From positions 62,001-126,000 of the forward strand of contig JAEYZG010000064.1 of NCBI GenBank assembly GCA_023428135.1: 64,000 nt of DNA, given 5' to 3'. The notes beneath the pieces are model-generated. The model was given only the letters and a program-made list of their open reading frames with translations, was not told the DNA's origin and made no database searches. Shown piece by piece: positions 55,435-64,000 of this stretch (positions are counted from its first letter, which is position 1; each line of letters begins with the position of its first letter). This stretch comes from Bacteroidota bacterium (lineage in GTDB: Bacteria; Bacteroidota; Bacteroidia; Cytophagales; Cytophagaceae). The translations under genes were made by a program, and so were the position numbers.

Positions 55435-56049
55435 ATGAAAAGTATGTGGCATTCCTTTAAAAAACTTTTATCCCGATTTATCATCATCGATGAAAATGCA
55501 TTTGAATCTGCGAACGATTTTTTTAAAGAGTACAGGCTTTCCAAAGGAGAATTTTTAGTTAAGGAGGGAACTGTGTGCAATCAATTGGCTTATGTAAATC
55601 AAGGCATCTTGCGATCGTTTTATATAAATGAAAAAGGAGAGGATATCACTTATTGTTTTTGTGCTGACAATGATATTGAAACTTCTTTTAAGAGTTTTTT
55701 ACTCGGAGAACCATCATCTATTTCTATACAGGCTTTAGAAGATACTTCATTGCTAATCATAGATAAAACCGATTTACAACTTTTGTTTGATACACATTTA
55801 TTCTGGAGTAAGATAGGAAGGTTGCTGACTGAACAGGAATATCTGAAAGTGGAACTACATGCATCTGCTGTAAAGAATGAATCTGCTAAGGCAAAGTATT
55901 TAAGGTTGGTAGAAGAACGCCCAATACTGTTGCAAAAGGTACCATTGCATTATATTGCATCTTATTTGGGAATCAGTAACAGACATTTGACACGCCTTCG
56001 AAAAGAAATTCTCCAAGCTCATGTTTCTGATAAAAGAAGAATATTATAA
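55435..56049 (+). CDS. Crp/Fnr-family transcriptional regulator
   Basis: A 204-residue Crp-like regulator (SKGEFLVKEGTVCNQLAYVN; C-terminal helix-turn-helix VPLHYIASYLGISNRHLTRL). It is 59 bases upstream of an alpha/beta hydrolase gene in the same direction and could be its regulator. Confidence 0.87.
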   Translation: MKSMWHSFKKLLSRFIIIDENAFESANDFFKEYRLSKGEFLVKEGTVCNQLAYVNQGILRSFYINEKGEDITYCFCADNDIETSFKSFLLGEPSSISIQALEDTSLLIIDKTDLQLLFDTHLFWSKIGRLLTEQEYLKVELHASAVKNESAKAKYLRLVEERPILLQKVPLHYIASYLGISNRHLTRLRKEILQAHVSDKRRIL

Positions 56050-56108
56050 AAGACGGACATTTGTCCGGGAATCATTTGCAGGGTACTGCTTTTATTTGGG
56101 AAAAATAA

Positions 56109-57008
56109 ATGACAGAAATGATTTCTTTTGCAGAATATTCAGAAAATTTAAAAACCGCTCCGATAGGCAATGGATTCTCTTATTGGGAGAAGGGGAAGGG
56201 CCAGACATTGATTTTTTTACATGGGGCATTGGCCAATGGTTATACCTGGAGAAAGGTTTTAGAAGAGTTGAGTAAATATTATCGGTGTATTGTTCCTCAT
56301 CTGCCATTAGGCGGGCATCAGATACCAATAGGAGCTAATAGTGACTTGAGTCCTATAGGCATAGGCCATTTACTGAAAAGTTTTCTGGATTATAAACAGG
56401 CCGAGTCATATACAATCATTGCAAATGATACCGGAGGAGCCTATGCTCAGGTCTTTGCAGCGATTTACCCGGAGAAGGTTACAGGGATGATATTGTCAAA
56501 TTGTGAGGGCGTAGATGTTTTTCCTCCACCTTCCTTTATTTATTTGCGTTATGCTGTTAGTGTACCATTTTTTTTACCTCTGATGAGTATGGTTTTTGGA
56601 GTTACAAGTATTCTGAAACATCCTTTACTGTTTGGTAAATTATCATTCCGTGTTACAAAAGAGGAGCTGGCAGAAGGATATTTGGCTTCTTTTATAAAAG
56701 ATAAAGCTATTCGAAACGACTTTAAAAAAGTGGTGAAATACTGGCAACCTTTTTATACACTAATGGCGGCAGAAAAACTAAGAACATTTCAAGTTCCGGT
56801 ACTGGTAGTATGGGGCAATAGGGATACAGCTTTATTTCCAAAGAAACAAATGCAAAAGCTGTTAAAAGTCTTTCCGAATGTTCAATGGGTGGAAATCAAG
56901 AACTCGAAAACGTACATCCAGGAAGATGCTGCAGAAGAAACAATTTACTTAATCAAACAATATATCAGCCCCAGAAAAGGAGAGGAGCTTTCTACAAACA
57001 ACTCTTAA
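56109..57008 (+). CDS. Alpha/beta hydrolase lacking the usual catalytic His
   Basis: A 299-residue alpha/beta hydrolase: oxyanion region IFLHGALANG (about 36-45), nucleophile elbow ANDTGGAYAQ with Asp107 (as in haloalkane-dehalogenase-like and related hydrolases), and acid segment VWGNRDTALF with Asp239. Where the family has Gly-His in the motif NSGHYIQED, this protein reads NSKTYIQED (267-268 Lys-Thr), so the usual catalytic His is absent. It may be inactive or use another residue. Confidence 0.82.
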   Translation: MTEMISFAEYSENLKTAPIGNGFSYWEKGKGQTLIFLHGALANGYTWRKVLEELSKYYRCIVPHLPLGGHQIPIGANSDLSPIGIGHLLKSFLDYKQAESYTIIANDTGGAYAQVFAAIYPEKVTGMILSNCEGVDVFPPPSFIYLRYAVSVPFFLPLMSMVFGVTSILKHPLLFGKLSFRVTKEELAEGYLASFIKDKAIRNDFKKVVKYWQPFYTLMAAEKLRTFQVPVLVVWGNRDTALFPKKQMQKLLKVFPNVQWVEIKNSKTYIQEDAAEETIYLIKQYISPRKGEELSTNNS

Positions 57009-57201
57009 AGAGTCAAGCAACAGGGTTTATTTACTTGGGGGAAAGGAATATTTGAAGAGAATAACCTAATTTAGATAAGTATCTACATCATATTTTAGGA
57101 CAGCATGTATTCCTGCTTAGATCATAGTCGGAATTATACGTTATGGTTTACCTAATCCCATCTACAGTACCATTTAAATTCATAAATGAGGTTTTAAAAA
57201 C

Positions 57202-57237
57202 AAAAAAGATCTGAGTATTTATATTCAGATCTTTTTT
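57202..57237 (-). terminator. Terminator of the T9SS cargo gene
   Basis: AAAAAAGATCTGA … TCAGATCTTTTTT is a 13-bp stem, followed on the minus strand by GTTTTTAAAAC. It lies 45 bases after the end of the minus-strand gene at 57282. Confidence 0.75.
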
Positions 57238-57281
57238 GTTTTTGAGTCATTTATAATCGGTCATATTATTGATGATGCTCG

Positions 57282-59081
57282 TTATTCGATAATGACTTTT
57301 AGAACCTTTGAATTTCCATTTTGTATTGCGTGTACCACATGTAAGCCTTTATTTAAAAGGGTAATGGGCGTCTCTGCTTTGTAAGAACTATTAGTAAATA
57401 CCAATTGGCCAATTGAATTGTAAATTTTTATATCATAAAAGCCGGAACCAGACAATGTAAATATCTCTGATGCTGGGTTTGGATAAGCCTTAAGCGAACT
57501 TTCTGGATAGGTGGAAATCACTGGAGTGGTAATACCTGGTTTTATTTCTTCTTTATCACCGCTTTCGTTAGATGTGATATACACTGCAGAAATTAAGTTA
57601 TTACCATTGATAGTTGTACGGGCAGCAGGTAGAGTGATGGTGCATCGAGCACTTACGGATGGTGCGGCAGTTTCAGAAAAATATACTGTTAACTGGTTGG
57701 TATTGTTTCCAGATATCACAGAACCTCCCCAAACAATCCATGAATAGGCAGCTCCGCTATATACGGGTGCAGTAAATGTATAATACCCTTTACCAAGGGC
57801 AGGTGCAGATTGCCAGAAAATATCAAAATCCCTGTTCTTTACATTTACTGTAAATAGTGTGCTGTCATCTGAGCAATCTGGATTGGTAGCAGTGATGTAA
57901 TAAGTGCCTGGAGTTAAATTATTCCCGGGAACTGGGACTGTCAATGCGGCATCTGAATAGAAGTCCATGATAGTGCCTGTATGAACAGAAGTGAAGTTGT
58001 CAATGTATAATTTTTTAAATACATCTTTACTGAACATATTATTGAATCCATAATAATCACCTTCAACTGTATAGTTTACAATTGCTCCAGAATTGTTTTT
58101 TGTAAGTATAAGATCTGAAGTAATTAGTTTAGTAGGTACTTTTAGAGTAGGCATATAGGTATAATCTGTGCACATGCCTAATGCAACATTTGGTTGATAA
58201 TCAATTAAAATCTGAGGGTATCGGCTTGTTCTATCTACCATTTGTATCATTTTCATAGCTGTAGGATCAAAGGTTTCACCTGGTCCTCCTAATAAACTTT
58301 TATTTGTAAAAGTCATTTGTGAAAGATCTGATGAGGTTGCTATATGATTATCCAGATATACATAGGGTGTAATGTCCACTATTTCATTTCTGCAAAGAGA
58401 AGGCATATCTCTAATTTCCAGTTTAAGGCAAGGTGATTCATTCACTATTACATAAATGCTGTCATAATAAAAATCAGTTGGGTCACAAACTGCAACCTGG
58501 ACCCTGATTTTATATTTTCCCTTACCCACAATTGACCAGGTTGAATTGGGACCTATCGGAGCTTCTGTTCCTATTGATTCGTCTGTGAACAAAATACGTT
58601 CGTTAAGACTGGTCAGATCTTTACCGCTGCTGAAGAAGGTAAATTTTGCAAAGAAGTCAGGCGTAAAATTTACTGTAGCTCCTTTATCCACCGTATATTT
58701 AAGGGTATCCACACTAAATATGGAGGTTGGTGGTGTGGTCAGATACAGGAAAACCTGAATGCCTCCGCGATGTAAATTCGTTGCATTCATTTTTTTAACG
58801 AAAACACTTGAATAATCACTATAATGAATACTTGTTAATTCATCGGTTGTAATTACAGATCCATGCAGACGAAACATTTTATACATGCTTACGTCGTCAT
58901 TGGGGTCATTGAGATCTCTTATTTCGGCAATTTTAAAAATGTCTTCTAATGTTAGAACGGAATCAACACAGGAAGAAAGTCCGGCAGGGTTATCTGCCAC
59001 AACATAGGTGCCTGTTGTTTGGGCATTAAGACTGGAAGAAAGAAGTATAGCAGAAATAAAAGTTAGTATATATTTTTTCAT
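57282..59081 (-). CDS. Large secreted T9SS cargo protein
   Basis: A 599-residue protein with signal peptide (MKKYILTFISAILLSSSLNA), a long beta-rich region with paired cysteines (VNESPCLKLEIRDMPSLCRN), a PKD/Ig-like part (YYTFTAPVYSGAAYSWIVWG) and a Por-secretion tail (AYPNPASEIFTLSGSGFYDI). No enzyme motif found. Confidence 0.82.
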   Translation of the reverse strand: MKKYILTFISAILLSSSLNAQTTGTYVVADNPAGLSSCVDSVLTLEDIFKIAEIRDLNDPNDDVSMYKMFRLHGSVITTDELTSIHYSDYSSVFVKKMNATNLHRGGIQVFLYLTTPPTSIFSVDTLKYTVDKGATVNFTPDFFAKFTFFSSGKDLTSLNERILFTDESIGTEAPIGPNSTWSIVGKGKYKIRVQVAVCDPTDFYYDSIYVIVNESPCLKLEIRDMPSLCRNEIVDITPYVYLDNHIATSSDLSQMTFTNKSLLGGPGETFDPTAMKMIQMVDRTSRYPQILIDYQPNVALGMCTDYTYMPTLKVPTKLITSDLILTKNNSGAIVNYTVEGDYYGFNNMFSKDVFKKLYIDNFTSVHTGTIMDFYSDAALTVPVPGNNLTPGTYYITATNPDCSDDSTLFTVNVKNRDFDIFWQSAPALGKGYYTFTAPVYSGAAYSWIVWGGSVISGNNTNQLTVYFSETAAPSVSARCTITLPAARTTINGNNLISAVYITSNESGDKEEIKPGITTPVISTYPESSLKAYPNPASEIFTLSGSGFYDIKIYNSIGQLVFTNSSYKAETPITLLNKGLHVVHAIQNGNSKVLKVIIE

Positions 59082-59630
59082 ATAAAAAGGGAAATGTGAA
59101 AGAACAATTTTAAACGATTCTAAATATACGAGTTTATAAAAAGAAAAGTTGATAGACAGATTATTTGAGAGAATTGTAAAGGTAAATCTCTTGAACCACA
59201 GTCTATTTGGGTGGAGGATTTATTGAGCTTTTCCTATACTGCAAAAAAAAGTCCTGATATTCATATAGATAAGTGTTGGAGATATAAATGATTAGTATTT
59301 AATTGTAACGACTTCATTTAAATATTTTCTTTTATCCATTTACCTGCCTTCTGAAAATGTTTCCAATAAGCCTTATTCTTTGGGATTTACACTAGGAGCA
59401 AATTATATCATTGGTATTAGATTGTAGTTTTTTCTTACAGTCTGCTTTTTTAATCATACCTTTTTTTTCCTCCTGGAATTTACTTATTGGAATAATAAAT
59501 TCTGATTGAATTATTGTATTAATAATTCAAAACATACTTTCACATGCTGTAATGCTGCATTCACAAACTGATCAGTTTTTCAAAAGTAACTTTATCTATA
59601 TTCAATTTTGTTAGACTAAAAGTATAGATT
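59082..59630. other. Gap between divergent genes
   Basis: About 550 AT-rich bases between the T9SS cargo gene and the IDO-like gene; must hold both promoters, but no exact TTG-N19-TAnnTTTG was found and no repeat was recognised. Confidence 0.4.
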
Positions 59631-60863
59631 ATGCTTCCCCTTGTTCTTACAGAGCAGATTCACCTATTCCTAAAACATCCTAGTTTCCTGCCTCAAAAGG
59701 TGCCTCATACTCAGTTGCCTGAACCATTTAAAATATACGTCAATCTGCTGGATAGTATATACCTCTGGAATAGCAAAGATCGGGGAGGAGTCAGAAGTTT
59801 TCTTCGGAATGCTCTTTTAGATGTATCTATTGATAGCCAAGAGATAGACGCTTTGGGTTATTGGGAGCAAGAAAAACTTCTTTCAGTATTAACGTTGCTT
59901 GCACATTGTTATAGATGGAACTATCTCCCTCCCGAGCCTGAGGAATTCGTGAAGCAAAATATGGATTTTCCTGATCAGCTCTGGAAACCTTTAAGCTACA
60001 TTGCTTGCAAGTTAGAACATCCTCATTGCGGTACTTTGTGGAGTATCATGCTCATGAATTTTCAGGTTAAAGGACAAGCTCCCGAAACAAATCTTCAGAT
60101 AGATAATGTCCGCTTCCAGGATCTTTCTTTGGCTCATAACTGGGTTTGCAAAGAATTTCAGGGGCAGTTAGAACATTGGATTAAAATATTTATTATGACT
60201 GAAATGGTTGGTACTGGTGCTAACAAAGCCTGTATGCAAGTGTTGAATGCAATCATAGAAAATGATAAGGAGATGCTGGGTAAGGCATTAGAACTACTCC
60301 ATGAAAGCATCATTGGAATAATCACTGTCTTTAATCGAGAAGTAAGAGGACAGAAACTTAATATGGCTCAATGGAGAGAGCATATCCAGCCATCCTTCAT
60401 CTGGGGGCTAAAGGATCTTCATAGCCAAAGTCCTTTGGAAGGGGTGAGTGGCCTGCAGATTGGCTGTATTCAGCTGATGGATCTGGTATTAGGATTGGAA
60501 ATGGAATCTACAATGGGTAGGGCCATGCTGGCTTCCAGAAAGTACTTTCCCAAACATAGCAGGGATTTCTTTGAAGCACTTGAACCCCACAGAAATAAGC
60601 TTAAGTCTTATTTGAAAAGGAAAAATGATCAGGTTCTGAATGAAAAGTACAATCAATGTTTAGAAGCGCTCGAAAGTTATAGGATCAGTCACAAACAAAG
60701 AGGAAAGGTGTATATAAAGGGAGATGGAACCACTAAGAGTATTACTACAACAGGACTATCTGTGCAAAACTCCTTTGATGCCATAAAGCAGTTTGATGCA
60801 GACATGGAAGAAAGGATTTATGAGACTATAAAAGAAAAAATTAGCCATCAGGATTTGCAATAA
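59631..60863 (+). CDS. Indoleamine 2,3-dioxygenase-like heme protein
   Basis: A 410-residue protein resembling the IDO/PrnB superfamily: FKIYVNLLDSIYLWN early, FIMTEMVGTGANKA and LNAIIENDKEMLGKALELLH in the middle, VSGLQIGCIQLMDLVLGLEM, and RKYFPKHSRDFFEALEPHRN with ALESYRISHKQ near the end. IDOs cleave tryptophan to N-formylkynurenine with heme iron held by a His in this last segment. Here His309 lies one residue before the usual position and the common SAGQSS motif is changed, so catalysis on tryptophan is uncertain. The C-terminal 50 residues extend past the family core. Confidence 0.75.
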   Translation: MLPLVLTEQIHLFLKHPSFLPQKVPHTQLPEPFKIYVNLLDSIYLWNSKDRGGVRSFLRNALLDVSIDSQEIDALGYWEQEKLLSVLTLLAHCYRWNYLPPEPEEFVKQNMDFPDQLWKPLSYIACKLEHPHCGTLWSIMLMNFQVKGQAPETNLQIDNVRFQDLSLAHNWVCKEFQGQLEHWIKIFIMTEMVGTGANKACMQVLNAIIENDKEMLGKALELLHESIIGIITVFNREVRGQKLNMAQWREHIQPSFIWGLKDLHSQSPLEGVSGLQIGCIQLMDLVLGLEMESTMGRAMLASRKYFPKHSRDFFEALEPHRNKLKSYLKRKNDQVLNEKYNQCLEALESYRISHKQRGKVYIKGDGTTKSITTTGLSVQNSFDAIKQFDADMEERIYETIKEKISHQDLQ

Positions 60864-61036
60864 AATGCACATTGCTTCATACGCATATTATAGTGTTTAA
60901 TTGCCTGAAATTAAATTTTTAGATTAAGTATTTAGTTTCCCTCTCAAAGTTCATAACCTCATCTCTAGCTTTTCTCAAATGGAAGAACATTAATGTCACT
61001 CACTCCTTCAGGATATAGTCAATTTAGCAGAATATA

Positions 61037-61170
61037 TCCTTTGTCATTTTGAACTTGTGAAACATCTGAGTTTTCAAAATTAATAAAACTAAGCTATCTT
61101 GCAGAATGGTGGTTTAAATTGTAAATTATTTTGTGACTATCAGATCTTTTGCTGGGTACAGGATGACAAA
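61037..61170 (+). repeat. Dispersed repeat F, copy 2
   Basis: GAACTTGTGAAACATCTGAG, TTTAAATTGTAAATTATTTT, CTATCAGATCTTTT and ACAGGATGACAAA; relative of 29321-29456. In the same gap (60864-61348), 60955-61015 and 61205-61240 carry worn bits of the CTCATC…GGTGAAG inverted repeat. Confidence 0.55.
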
Positions 61171-61291
61171 ACAACTGATTGTGGTTTACTAAACAATGTT
61201 AAGTTGACTATGTCCTTCAGGAGATGGATTTAAGGTGAAGTTTTAAGGCAACGAAAACTAAATACCTAATACTATTAATTTAAAAAACTAA

Positions 61292-61325
61292 AATAAAAAG
61301 CTCATTGGTATATGACCAATGAGCT
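61292..61325 (-). terminator. Terminator of the tandem-module gene
   Basis: AGCTCATTGGT … ACCAATGAGCT, an 11-bp stem, with TTTTTATTTT after it on the minus strand, 24 bases beyond the stop codon. Confidence 0.75.
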
Positions 61326-61348
61326 CATTTTAATCATAACACCTGAAT

Positions 61349-62683
61349 TTAGTAAATCATAATTCTTCCTTTTGATACGATGTTTCCTTCAGCATTCACC
61401 ACAGTGTAAAAGTGTATGCCGGAATCAAGCGTTGCAGGTAGTAAAGTAATTCCGCCTTGAATAGTCTGAGAAGAAACTAGATCTGCAGCATTATAAATAT
61501 TCAGAGTAAAAGTCTCAGTCACATCAGCATCAACTGCTATGGTTGCTTCTCCGGAATTAGATGGATTGGGAGCTATTACTGTATGTATTTTTGGAGGAAG
61601 TATCGCAAATTTTCCTTTAGATACTTTATATCCTTCACTGCTTACAAGTTCATAATAATAAAATCCTGAAGAAAGAATTGGTAAGGCATTAGAACCACCA
61701 TTGACAGTTAAGGTTTGTACAAGACTGTCACTGAATGTATAAATATTCAATGTAAAGGATTCTGTTGCATCAGCAGAGATCTTGATGGACAAGGTATCTC
61801 CTGCATGAATGTGATGAGGATGTATATGACTTTTTATTTTCGGCACATTCACAACTATTTTACCTCTCGAGACAATATAGCCCTGGATATTTTCTAAAGT
61901 GTAATTGTACATTCCGACCGAAAGAACAGGTAGTATATTTGTCCCGCCATGAACATTCAATGTTTGTATTAAAACATTACCAGTATCTGAAATTGTTAAT
62001 GTAAAGATCTCTGTTTCCGGCGCAACCACTAAAAGAGAGATAGTATCTCCAACTACAGATCGATGGACATGTGAATGAACTCTCGGAGCCTTTACATCTA
62101 TTCTCCCTTTTGACACTGTCTTTCCATCAGCGTTTACTAATGAATAAGAATATTTGCCTACACTCAACTGTGGCAAAATAGATTTTCCTCCTGTTATTGT
62201 TAAAGTATGCGATACTACATCACCTGTGTCAGCAATTGTAAGCGTGAAGGATTCTGAAGCAGGCGCTTCAACTTTAATTGAGATGGTGTCTCTTACAGTA
62301 GAAGGGTTGGGGGTAATGATGGTCCTTACTTTGGGTTCTTTTACTATAATATGACCAGATGAAACTTTTTTACCATCAATGCCTGAAACTATATAATGAT
62401 AAGCTCCGGCATTAAGAAGAGGCAAGGTCGTATTACCTCCGGTTACCTGAAGGTTAATACTATCTGCATCATTAAATATGGCAACCGAGAAAGTGTCCGA
62501 TGCTACAGCATGTACTTTTAATACTAAAGTATCTCCTTCTGTAGAATGATTAGGATGTATAGAGGTTATTATGTTCTTGTGCCCGTGCCCGTGCAATCCA
62601 TGTTTCTGAGCATTGGCATTGATGGAAAAGACGAATACAATTGCCAGCGCAAGTAATTGCTTAAAGTAGATTTTTACTTTCAT
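61349..62683 (-). CDS. Secreted protein of five tandem sorting-domain-like modules
   Basis: A 444-residue protein: signal peptide (to residue 26), a His-rich linker (KHGLHGHGHKN) and five successive modules of about 82 residues (starting near 38, 120, 201, 284 and 367). Each module has the plan NPS-x-GDT-x-SIKVxA … ESFTLTIxD … TLxVxGGxxxLPxLSxGxYxY … GxxVSKGxIxV. The last module resembles a T9SS Por-secretion tail; the four before it are copies of the same fold. No other domain is present. Repeats differ in sequence, so they are old. Confidence 0.8.
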   Translation of the reverse strand: MKVKIYFKQLLALAIVFVFSINANAQKHGLHGHGHKNIITSIHPNHSTEGDTLVLKVHAVASDTFSVAIFNDADSINLQVTGGNTTLPLLNAGAYHYIVSGIDGKKVSSGHIIVKEPKVRTIITPNPSTVRDTISIKVEAPASESFTLTIADTGDVVSHTLTITGGKSILPQLSVGKYSYSLVNADGKTVSKGRIDVKAPRVHSHVHRSVVGDTISLLVVAPETEIFTLTISDTGNVLIQTLNVHGGTNILPVLSVGMYNYTLENIQGYIVSRGKIVVNVPKIKSHIHPHHIHAGDTLSIKISADATESFTLNIYTFSDSLVQTLTVNGGSNALPILSSGFYYYELVSSEGYKVSKGKFAILPPKIHTVIAPNPSNSGEATIAVDADVTETFTLNIYNAADLVSSQTIQGGITLLPATLDSGIHFYTVVNAEGNIVSKGRIMIY

Positions 62684-63689
62684 AGTTTTTGTTTTTTCAA
62701 GTTGTTGTTTTTACAATAGTTGTGTTGTTTTATTATAAAGACCTGGTCGAAAATGAAAACGTCGCCCGGTGTAATAAAAAAATATTTATACAATTTCAAT
62801 GTTACTTCATATAAATGATATTTAATGATGTTGTTATTATAATCTCTCTAAGGATTTTTATTCAATTGAATCTCTTAATAATTATTTAATATTGTCATGA
62901 TACAATTAATAGTTGTTCATTATTCTTTCAGTTTAAGTAAAAGAAATTGTTTTAGAATTTAATGAATGGATAATAAGAAATTGTCAGGAGACATAAGCCA
63001 TATTGAAAGTATAAATAAGATAATACTTCAATATTTTTATGTGACAATAAAAAGCATTTCTCATACTACTTTTTCATTTACAGAATGAAGTTCTTTTATA
63101 AATACCACTTATCGTTAAAATAATTTTTAAAGAATTATGCAAACTCAGCTTTTATATATTGATTAACCGTCGCTATGATAGAACTACTTAATTGTTTCAA
63201 TAAAGATTCGTTTTTCAGATTAATAGAGGGATAAGATCCAGTGCTGAATTATAAACCTGTTTTAAAAGTATATGGGAGAATTCCGTTTATTGGCCCTCGG
63301 TATATTTCAAAAAAGAACAAGTAATATTCTAGTTAATAAATTTTTGGGATCACTTTAAATATAATTACGAAAACGAAATTATATTTAAGTTAAATGGCAC
63401 TCATTAATGCATTTTGGGAACTGGTCTAATCATGGATCTTTAGTAAATAAATCGATTGTAATTTGTGCTGGAAGGAAAATTAAATTCTAAAAGTATAAAG
63501 CAGTATCGCATTTCTAATGACTTGGGTTTGGGGAAAAGTTTAAAAATGGCCAGTCCTATTGAACTGGCTATTTTATTTATTTAATATCCTATGGGCAGGC
63601 TTACAAGTCGTGCCCACAAAAGCTCAACATAAAAACTGCTATAAGAGCAGAATTGTGAGGAAGAGCTTACTAATTTTAGTTATGTTCAT
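62684..63689. other. One-kilobase AT-rich gap
   Basis: No coding frame of note. Only feature: TGGCCAGT … ACTGGCTATTTTATTT at 63546-63577, a terminator-like hairpin that probably ends the minus-strand gene at the right edge. Confidence 0.5.
63544..63577. terminator. Hairpin terminator
   Basis: GGCCAGT-CCTATTGA-ACTGGCT followed by ATTTTATTT; on the minus strand the stem is followed by ATTTTTAAAC. It lies about 110 bases past the end of the edge gene. Confidence 0.55.
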
Positions 63690-64000
63690 TTACTTACGTG
63701 GCTCTGGTGGACGTTGCTTTGAGGACTGATTTTCGCGATTCTCCTCACTTTCCTCACCTTCCTCTTTTGAACCTTCATCTTGTGCTCCTTCTGTCGTGCG
63801 CATCTTTCCGAGTACCGTTGGTTTGAAGATGAACTTTTGTATTCCTATGTCGAGGTCTAGCAGCATACCGCCTTCGTTGAAGATAAAGGCTACAGTGCCA
63901 GCGCCGAATCCCTTGGATGCTTGAGCCCCGGCTTTCACAATGGCGACACCTGCGTCAGCTGCAAAGGAGTATTTACCTGCCTTGAATTGTTTCCACGTTT
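63690..64000 (-). CDS. C-terminal part of a probable YSC84/SYLF-like protein
   Basis: The frame is open to the window edge; an internal GTG at 63938 is not a credible start. The visible part (TWKQFKAGKYSFAADAGVAI … GAGTVAFIFNEGGMLLDLDI … KFIFKPTVLGK) resembles the end of lipid-binding SYLF/YSC84 domains, where a Gly-rich strand region precedes the end. An acidic, low-complexity tail follows (EEGEESEENRENQSSKQRPP). The assignment rests on a short stretch and is tentative. Confidence 0.55.
   Translation of the reverse strand, partial: TWKQFKAGKYSFAADAGVAIVKAGAQASKGFGAGTVAFIFNEGGMLLDLDIGIQKFIFKPTVLGKMRTTEGAQDEGSKEEGEESEENRENQSSKQRPPEPRK

Noticed and set aside
1..64000. tRNA or rRNA genes
   Set aside because: No GGTTCGAATCC-like T-arm with a fitting acceptor stem and no rRNA signature was noticed; a dedicated tRNAscan-SE run would be needed to be sure.

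Overview
The window reads as a chromosome segment of a Bacteroidota bacterium, most likely a gliding member of the Cytophagales. I infer this from AT-rich DNA, several secreted proteins ending in a type IX secretion (T9SS) sorting domain with YPNP-like motifs, a SprB-repeat adhesin, A-rich ribosome-binding regions without strong Shine-Dalgarno sequences, and TAnnTTTG-type promoter elements. No rRNA, tRNA, CRISPR array or phage structural gene was recognised.

Layout. 0-8 kb: a truncated unknown gene, a secreted leucine-rich-repeat protein, a secreted SBBP beta-propeller protein, a Crp-type regulator with a RidA-family enzyme, and a RAYT transposase (7.4 kb) surrounded by REP palindromes. 8-20 kb: a membrane protein, a large SprB adhesin (minus strand), an IS21 element (13668-16274, TSD TGTGT) that splits a YwqK-like MORN-repeat gene exactly in frame, a mini REP element, a small protein with an EF-Tu-domain-II-like segment, a SnoaL-like protein and a SHOCT lipoprotein. 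19.6-23.5 kb: an AAA+ ATPase, a DUF4157 protein with a predicted papain-like domain and SH3 tail, and a small lipoprotein, which together look like an effector module of extracellular contractile injection systems (eCIS). 24-33 kb: unknown, DUF695, LRR, VOC, PASTA and SRPBCC proteins, an ATP-cone/PD-(D/E)XK fusion, an SDR and a thioredoxin-like protein. 33-42 kb: RmuC, then small accessory enzymes and regulators (ABM, methyltransferase, two AraC regulators, two VOC proteins, cupin, DinB-like, DUF1569). 42-48 kb: an OmpR/histidine-kinase pair, a PepSY-like secreted protein, a histidine phosphatase and a Na+/H+ antiporter. 48-63 kb: a second SBBP protein, Crp regulators, a MurC-like ligase, a GNAT, an alpha/beta hydrolase, two more T9SS cargo proteins (one made of five tandem ~82-residue modules) and an IDO-like heme dioxygenase.

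Intergenic DNA is rich in dispersed repeats. The REP/RAYT family occurs as a complete copy, a left half, a right half, a mini element and solo palindromes. A composite repeat starts with a GTTCTGTC/GACAGAAC hairpin and, in its fullest copy, ends in a CACCTGRTGCG-like motif next to GTT; related motifs lie just upstream of several accessory genes, all on the + strand. Two 33-bp perfect palindromes show compensatory changes. A further palindromic family lies in intergenic gaps at 32-46 kb. These repeats appear to have shaped much of the region and in places have broken genes.
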